64,000 bases of DNA, from the NCBI GenBank assembly GCA_949987705.1, contig OX465282.1, positions 97,266,070-97,330,069 of the forward strand, written 5' to 3'. The stretch's first letter is position 1. Every line of letters starts with the position of its first letter. The position numbers were made by a program, and so were the translations under genes. This DNA comes from Thereva unica (lineage: Eukaryota > Arthropoda > Insecta > Diptera > Therevidae). Shown in pieces: positions 58,514 to 64,000 of the stretch. The notes beneath the pieces were generated by a model. That model searched no databases. It was not told where the DNA came from and worked only from the letters and a program-made list of their open reading frames with translations.

Positions 58514-59244
58514 CCCTAGGCGATCAATTTTTCAATTGCAATAATTCATTGGCTCATTTTACACGATGAAACACAAAACGAAACAAAGTTGCCTGCAATC
58601 GCTAATTCCCTTTTGGAGTTTCCTCAAAAACTTCATCGGTGTCTACATGAGTAAACTTTTCATTTCTCTTTTTTACAAAGAAATCAGAGAAAAAACAACA
58701 ACAAACCTGAAGCTGTCAAACTGTTTCCGCAAAGTTGCTTCCAAAAGTTTGTTGGCAAAATTTCACGTCCCCTCAAGCCCTCTCTCACCCCTAGCCTAAG
58801 CTTGCTGGAAACTTTATGTTTTGTGTTTCATCGTGTAAAATGGGCCATTGCAGCATTAAAATTAATCGTCTAGCCCCTGTTGCAATATTGCATACAATAT
58901 TGTAAATGCAATCATTGCATAAGCAAGAAATTCGGAATTTTTTTAATACAAAATGACGGAAAATGAAAAAGCCTAAACAGTGGTGATCACTTGCCGCGAG
59001 ATTATATAATTGAACACAAATTTTTTTACTAAGTAAAATTTGAGGATTTTGATAATTTTTTTTATTACAAAATGACTGAATTAATGAAAATTAGTACAAA
59101 AAACGAACGAACAACTATCTCCTACACGTTACTGGCAGGAATGAAATTACAATGCAATGAAATTCCTGCCGATAAAATTTTGACATTCAAAATTTCAAAT
59201 TGCAATTGCAGACCAATTGATCGTCTGCCCCCTCCCCCCGCGGG
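58514..59244. mobile_element. foldback element, copy B, with a nested MITE
   Basis: The ends CCCTAGGCGATCAATTTTTC and GATCGTCTGCCCC...GCGGG are flanked by TAA on both sides (58511-58513, 59245-59247). Inside, ATTAATCGTCTAGCCCCTGT and TTGCAATATTGCATACAATA mirror copy D. About 432 bp without the inserted MITE (58551-58846). Confidence 0.8.
58551..58846 (-). mobile_element. GGCYCATTTTACACG MITE, copy 3 (296 bp), nested in foldback B
   Basis: Reverse orientation relative to copies 1 and 2, with ATT on both sides (58548-58550, 58847-58849). Removing it restores the arm of copy B (TTGCAATAATTCATT joined to GCAGCATTAAAATT), which matches the uninterrupted arm of copy D. The 77-codon frame (58566-58799) is open. 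Confidence 0.92.
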
Positions 59245-59474
59245 TAAGCGAAAGAGGCAAATTACACGGCATTACATTAACAAACCGGGTTGTGCGTGTT
59301 TACACGATAAACAGACTGTTCTGCATTTTTTCGTGTAACAATTCTATTGTCTATGTAGCTGTGTACAAACTGACAGTTATCCGGGGGCTACACGGTCAAT
59401 TTTTTCAATTGCAATATTGCATTGCAGTAGTAAAATTGATCGTGTAGCCCCTGCTGCAATATGCAATGCAACAT

Positions 59475-60970
59475 TACTCCTCTCTATTTCCTCCAACTGC
59501 ATCGGTTTTGATGAAATATCTCCACGCTTTTTTAAGCTCCTCGCCCCTTTAATTTTGGCTGTCATCACGCATGTTTTTAATTACTGCCTGACTACTTCCC
59601 AAGTTCCCTTGTTGTGGAAAAAGGCCATAGTGATCCCTTTACCGAAAAAATCTTCTCCTGCAGATATCTCAGATTTCCGTCCCATTAGCATTCTTCCTTT
59701 CCTTGCAAAAGCCTTTGAGAAAATTCTTTACATCCAAGTCCTGTGCTACCTTGAATCTAATAGCTTTACTTCGAAATATCAATCTGGTTTCCGTAAAAAT
59801 CATAGTTGTGAAACCGCTATACTAAAGGTAACAACTGACATTCGTTCTGCGCTTGATAAAGGCGACGTTGCAATACTAGTGCTTCTTGATTTCTCGAAAG
59901 CTTTTGACTCGGTGGTGCATGCGATATTACTTTCCAAACTAAGTCAGCGCTATCATTTCTCTTCGTCTGCTACACGGCTTTTCTCCTCTTTGCTATCTAA
60001 CCGTTTTCAGTGTGTTCGTCATAATAATGTTATCTCCTCTTTTCTACAGGTGCCTTCTGGTGTTCCTCAAGGTTCAATTCTTGGTCCCCTACTATTTTCA
60101 TTGTATATCAATGACCTACCTTCTACTATTGGCCACTGTTCCTTTCATCTATATGCTGATGATCTCCAACTGTATACCTCTTGCCCTTCTTTCCAAATTG
60201 ATTCTTGTGTTTCTGACCTTAATAGCACTCTCTCTCGAATAAATGAGTGGAGTGCCTTCAACTACCTTAAATTAAACCCTAAAAAATCACAAGTACTTGT
60301 GCTTAGTCGTCTTTCTACACTGCCCGACAGAATGCCACTCATTTGTCTGGGTAACATTCCTCTTCCCATTGTTGATCGGGTCCATAATCTTGGCATTGCT
60401 ATTAATGCTAAACTGACCTGCTGTGATCAAGTCTCACTAATGCTCTCCAAGATTTATGGGACTCTACGCAAGCTCCGGCTTCATGGCAGTCTCCTATCAC
60501 CCACTATACGTTCAAAGCTTGTAAAATCTCTCATTCTTCCGCATTTCCTCAATGGCTCTCTCGTTTACATTGTGTATGATTCGTCCTGCCGTGAAAGACT
60601 TAATGTTGCATTCAATGATTGCTTACGCTTTATCTTCCACCTGAGAAGGTCAGATCATATATCATCTGTTCGGAATTCACTAATAGGCTGTGACCTTTTT
60701 TGTTTTATCGATATTATGGCGCTAGCTCTTCTACATAAAGTATTTTATGCTAAAAGCCCTTCTTACCTTTCCGACTTCCTTACACCCTTGCAAACCTTGA
60801 GATCACTCAAATTCCTTATTCCATCTCATCTGTCTCGAATTGGTAGTCGTTCCTTTTTTGTGCACGCGATTAGACTCTGGAATGATCTTCCCCCTTCTTT
60901 ACAAAGAATTAGCACAGTCACCATTTTCAGGAAACAAGTTTCTCTTCTTCTATCCACCTCTTCTCTCTAG
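59475..60970 (+). pseudogene. LINE reverse transcriptase ORF without endonuclease
   Basis: An uninterrupted RT frame: GFDEISPRFFKLL, SDFRPISILPFLAKAFEKIL, YQSGFRKNHSCETAIL, LLDFSKAFDSVVH, SGVPQGSILGPLLFSLYIND, HLYADDLQLY (motif C), NYLKLNPKKSQVLVLS and a C-terminal IRLWNDLPPSLQRI ending at 60970. The frame stays open back into the left arm of the foldback (from 59417) but has no ATG there, so the first residues derive from the palindrome. The catalytic YADD is present. Without an endonuclease or start codon it is not expected to be functional. A different family from the LINE at 1-3480. Confidence 0.85.
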
Positions 60971-61197
60971 CTCTCTCTTCCCTTTACTACTTAGCTTTAT
61001 CTTTCCTCTTCTTCTTTCTAATAGCCATAACTCTAGTATGCTTAGTTTGTAAGCTTAGGTTAGTTTTTTTTTTTTTGCCTTGTTTCATTTAAAATTATTA
61101 ATGTACTCTAAAAGATGTAAGTCTTGTGTACCTCCGTTTACTTATGTACAAATAAAAATAAATAAAAATAAATAAAAATAAATAAATAAAATAAAAT
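59475..61197 (+). mobile_element. 5'-truncated Jockey/CR1-like LINE inside foldback C
   Basis: Starts at the beginning of the RT domain, runs through the ORF and about 160 bp of 3' UTR, and ends in repeated AAATAAAAAT units (61148-61197). The insertion lies at the palindrome centre. A target duplication is hard to define because both flanks are inverted copies of each other (AATATGCA and AATATTGCA are candidates). Confidence 0.75.
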
Positions 61198-61583
61198 AAA
61201 AAATATTGCAGCAGGGGCTACACGATCAATTTTAGTACTGCAATGCAATATTGCAATTGAAAAATTGATCGTGTAGCCCCCGGGTAACCCGAAGCTAAGT
61301 CATTTTCGTAGACCCCGAGAATGAAATTATGATTATGTTAGTGTGTTGAACAGAGTAACACAGAGCAGAGCAGAGTCCAGAATTTTTTGGGATGCACAAG
61401 TAACAAACTTCCCGGCGACCCTTTGCCTATAAAACCGGTTTATTGGAAGTGTTGATGGAAGAAATGTTATGCCGCGTAATTTGCCTCGAACGATGCAATT
61501 TTTTAACATTGCCTGACAATTTTTGTATAAAAGGCAATAATCCTTGCTGTTGCCGACAAATTGCCCATAGACCCGGTTCGTAA

Positions 61584-62009
61584 CCCGGGAGCCAGACGAG
61601 CCAGTCTGCAATTGCAATTTGAAATATTGCATGTCAAAGTTTTATCGGGAGGAATTTCATTGCATCGCAATTTCATTCTTACAAGAAATGCGCAGAAGAT
61701 AGTTGTGTTTGGTACTAATTTTCATTAATTTACTCATTTTGTAATAATAAAAAAATAGTTAACACCTCAACTTTGGCTTTTTAAAAAATTTGATGTTAAA
61801 TCAAATAACATTAAATAATGCGTCAAATAAACTCCACTGCTTAGGTTTTTCCACTTTCCGCCATTTTGTTTTTAAAAAATTCAGAATTTCTCGCATATGC
61901 AACCGTTGCATTTACAATATTGTATGCAGTATTGCAACAGGGGCTAGACGATCAATTTTAATGCTACAATGCAATATTGCAACTGGAAAATTGATCGTCT
62001 GGCGCCGGG
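61584..62009. mobile_element. foldback element, copy D, upstream of Rpb10
   Basis: An uninterrupted copy of about 426 bp, colinear with copy B in reverse: TTACAATATTGTATGCAGTA, CAACAGGGGCTAGACGATCA, AAAATTGATCGTCTGGCGCC. Flanks are TAA on the left and TTA on the right, again unmatched. The right end is 150 bp before the Rpb10 ATG. Confidence 0.72.
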
Positions 62010-62255
<246 letters not shown>

Positions 62256-62272
62256 TAAAGTTTCAAAGTTAA

Positions 62273-62413
<141 letters not shown>

Positions 62414-62531
62414 AGTATATATTTAATTTCATAATCTTCATTTTATAAAAATTCGTAACAGCACTAGGTGCAACTTAATAATTTCTTCCTCTTTCAATAC
62501 TTAAAAATATTATAAAAAATGTTTTGAAGCT

Positions 62532-62996
62532 CTACAATACTGAATGTTGCTCTCTATATTTTCGAATCATCGATAGCTTCTTCTCTCGATACTTTTTGTC
62601 ACGCTCCATACCAATCTTTTGAAGTACGTTCTTTTCCTTTACTAAATTTATCAATTCCTCCATCATATCGTTTATTTGAGTATAGAAGTGTCGCTTCAAC
62701 TCCAGATCATTTGGTAATGGCATATTTTTTATATTTTTACGATTTTCTGCATCGCCAATAGTGGGGTTCTCGCTAGTCATTTTGAATTTCTGTTTAGAAA
62801 TATTGTTTGTGGTCTTACCCTTCTTCGTCGATTTTTTGCTAGTAGATGCTGCATGTTCTTGCATTTGGTTTGATAATGTATCTTTATTATAAATATTGAG
62901 GATCTTCTGCTCATTAGAAGAATTTCTAGTCTTGCGTTGCCTAAAAGATGTTGAAGATTTTTTTATCCGAATCAGCTTTCTCTGAGCCATCCAAAC
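62532..62996 (-). CDS. Myb/SANT-like (zeste-type) DNA-binding protein, last exon
   Basis: After a 53-bp intron (63049-62997, GTAACC...TTCTTTAG) this exon continues the domain's last helix (VWMAQRKLIRIKK, cf. the family pattern W-K-x-V-W-x-D-x-K). It then runs through a polar Ser/Lys/Asn-rich linker and ends with a predicted coiled coil (LELKRHFYTQINDMMEELIN, then LVKEKNVLQKI) and a basic tail. The stop is at 62532-62534. A C-terminal coiled coil is common in this family and suggests dimerisation. Confidence 0.82.
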   Translation of the reverse strand, partial: VWMAQRKLIRIKKSSTSFRQRKTRNSSNEQKILNIYNKDTLSNQMQEHAASTSKKSTKKGKTTNNISKQKFKMTSENPTIGDAENRKNIKNMPLPNDLELKRHFYTQINDMMEELINLVKEKNVLQKIGMERDKKYREKKLSMIRKYREQHSVL

Positions 62997-63049
62997 CTAA
63001 AGAACAATCATGAAAATTAAACTAAATACGGTTGTTTGTTAACGGTTAC

Positions 63050-63224
63050 TTGTTTCCACTGAGGCATAGTTTTACTTGGAGGTCCTTTAGAATTCAATGT
63101 TTCGGTCAAATATTCCCAAAACTTTTTTGTTTTTATGGATATAGACTTTGCTTCATCAATTAGGCCGTGGAATTCTTTAACCAAATCCACAATAACTCGA
63201 TGTTGTGCTGTATTAACTTTTTCC
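63050..63224 (-). CDS. Myb/SANT-like (zeste-type) DNA-binding protein, domain exon
   Basis: Encodes the first helices of the Myb/SANT-like domain: EKVNTAQHRVIVDLVKEF, TKKFWEYLTETLNSKGPPSK and MPQWKQ, with the family's W-E-x-L-T and L-N-S-x-G-P-P signature. The acceptor CTTGATTATAG precedes 63224. The first base completes a codon whose first two bases lie upstream of a 55-bp intron. With bases 63281-63280 (AT) it forms ATG. Total protein 213 residues. Such proteins are either host regulators or accessory proteins of PIF/Harbinger-type transposons; no transposase is nearby. Confidence 0.82.
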
Positions 63225-63279
63225 CTATAATCAAGTTTCAAATTAGTAAAGCGCAAAAACGTTTATGGCCTTTACTTAC

Positions 63280-63281
63280 AT
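63280..63281 (-). CDS. first two bases of the Myb/SANT start codon (exon 1 end)
   Basis: AT followed by the donor GTAAGT (63279-63274). Splicing the 55-bp intron (63279-63225; GTAAGTAAAGG...TTACTAATTTG...TTATAG) gives ATG GAA AAA. Without splicing the frame is closed upstream by TAA at about 63265, and the only unspliced alternative start is a TTG at 63256. Confidence 0.6.
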
Positions 63282-63569
63282 ATCTTATAATAAGCGAAAA
63301 CTTTTGCAATTCGTGAGTATTCTTCCAAAAGGCGTTAATATATTATAAGTTATTTTCTGCGATATTTAACGATTGTAAGCAAATTGAGAAAAAGGTTTTA
63401 TCTGCGGTTTCTAACGAAAAAACGAACAAATCTTGTGCTCGCAAATCTTTATCTTCTTCTTTATTAGGATATATATTAAAATGAAATTTAAAAAAAAACG
63501 AAGCTTTGCGGCGAGTGCCAATTCATTATTTCAATTGGAACTTTCTTTAAGTCGGTGATTAGACTGGAG

Positions 63570-63700
63570 GTTCCTACGTATAGATTTTTTCAAACTCCGT
63601 GACACAAAAAATTTGAGCAGTTCTGCGCACCTCGTTGCCAAATTTTATAAATATTTTTCTATCATTTCCCCACTTTTTAGTTATAACGGCAACAAACGCA
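63570..63700 (+). repeat. dispersed repeat (inverted relative to 22960-23105)
   Basis: TATAGATTTTTTCAAACTCC, GTGACACAAAAAATTTGAGC and AGTTCTGCGCACCTCGTTGC, then GGCAACAAACGC. Lies in the 5' flank of the Myb/SANT gene. Confidence 0.7.
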
Positions 63701-63822
63701 TGTATACCAATGCTAAGATTCGCCTGGGGAGTTCCCAATTTTAGAAGAAAATTGTCAAAATGAATGTTTTTCTGTGGTTTCTTTCAAGGGAATAGTGAAA
63801 TAAATAGTAAAGCCAACCGTAA

Positions 63823-64000
63823 TCTATATATAGGTATATAATTGGAGTGTCTGTCTGTGATTTCAAAATAATTGTGTTGTTTTACTTTCATATGGTTATT
63901 TACATGATTTTAAAACGAAATCACGCATTTTTAAAATTTTTGTCTGTCTGTATGTCTGTCTGTCTGTTTGTTCGGGCTAATCTCGGAAACGGGTAATCCG
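63823..64000 (+). mobile_element. Helitron-like element, 5' end, continues past the window
   Basis: A|TCTATATATAGG at 63823 is followed by AATTGGAGTGTCTGTCTG, TGATTTCAAAATAATTGTGT, ACATGATTTTAAAACGAAAT and TGTTTGTTCGGGCTAATCTC. The order is nearly identical to the Helitron 5' end at 13007-12830. The remainder lies outside the window. Confidence 0.7.

Larger units (their letters stand above)
59380..61284. mobile_element. foldback element, copy C, carrying a LINE fragment
   Basis: The left arm (59380-59474) and right arm (61198-61284) are near-perfect inverted repeats of about 85 bp: CCGGGGGCTACACG, CAATTGCAATATTGCATTGC, AAAATTGATCGTGTAGCCCC. The left arm matches copy A (4111-4197) without visible difference. 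Flanks are TTA on the left and TAA on the right, which do not match. The centre holds a LINE RT ORF with an AT-rich tail. Confidence 0.78.

Noticed and set aside
63050..63256. TTG at 63256 as the start codon of the Myb/SANT protein
   Set aside because: Non-ATG initiation is unlikely here; a canonical 55-bp intron gives an ATG at the domain start instead.

Overview
The window looks like repeat-rich intergenic and intronic DNA of an insect, possibly a dipteran. It is AT-rich, has very short spliceosomal introns (50, 53, 55 and 74 bp), an arthropod-type TATA plus TCAGT promoter, and a dense mix of LINEs, hAT, Helitron-like, LTR and short inverted-repeat elements. The species cannot be named from the sequence. 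Most long reading frames are retrotransposon ORFs. The host genes are small, spliced and mostly hidden inside or between the repeats.

Host genes. (1) RNA polymerase subunit RPABC5 (Rpb10), plus strand, two exons at 62160-62413, intact. (2) A Myb/SANT-like (zeste-type) DNA-binding protein, minus strand, 63281-62532, convergent with Rpb10; its ATG appears to be created by splicing. (3) A small secreted glycine/serine-rich protein, plus strand, two exons at 52800-53131, with a clear promoter. (4) A second secreted glycine-rich preproprotein, minus strand, three exons at 32635-32545, 27977-27836 and 21807-21576. Its two introns (4.6 and 6.0 kb) hold an RTE deletion derivative, and a LINE that itself carries a tRNA-derived SINE.

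Transposon layout. 1-3480: nearly full-length CR1/Jockey-like LINE with one frameshift. 4.1-11 kb: MITEs, foldbacks and repeat arrays. 11.3-19.7 kb: a layered insertion stack. A hAT element (8-bp target duplication) contains a Helitron-like element. Directly beside it sits an old minus-strand RTE (11-bp duplication) split by a young plus-strand RTE (12-bp duplication) with an intact 991-codon ORF. 20-21 kb: 'GCCATTTTG' repeat array. 24-27 kb and 34.7-37.3 kb: two degraded copies of a second EN-RT LINE. 44-46.8 kb: remnants of an R1-like LINE and a mariner-like transposase. 48.4-51 kb: a third EN-RT LINE interrupted by a solo LTR. 53-59 kb: a cluster of TIR elements with 3-bp duplications, several nested, plus a solo LTR. 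58.5-62 kb: a foldback family beginning CCCGGGGGCTACACG. One member carries a Harbinger-like MITE and another carries a LINE RT ORF. The last member ends 150 bp upstream of the Rpb10 start codon.

The four host genes show no operon-like relation. The interest lies in the insertion history, which can be read from target-site duplications, and in the two glycine-rich secreted proteins. Nothing here is clearly a new biological system. The best candidates are the foldback family with its LINE cargo, the terminal motif shared by several MITE families, the B-box-like triplet in the solo LTR, and the splice-created start codon.
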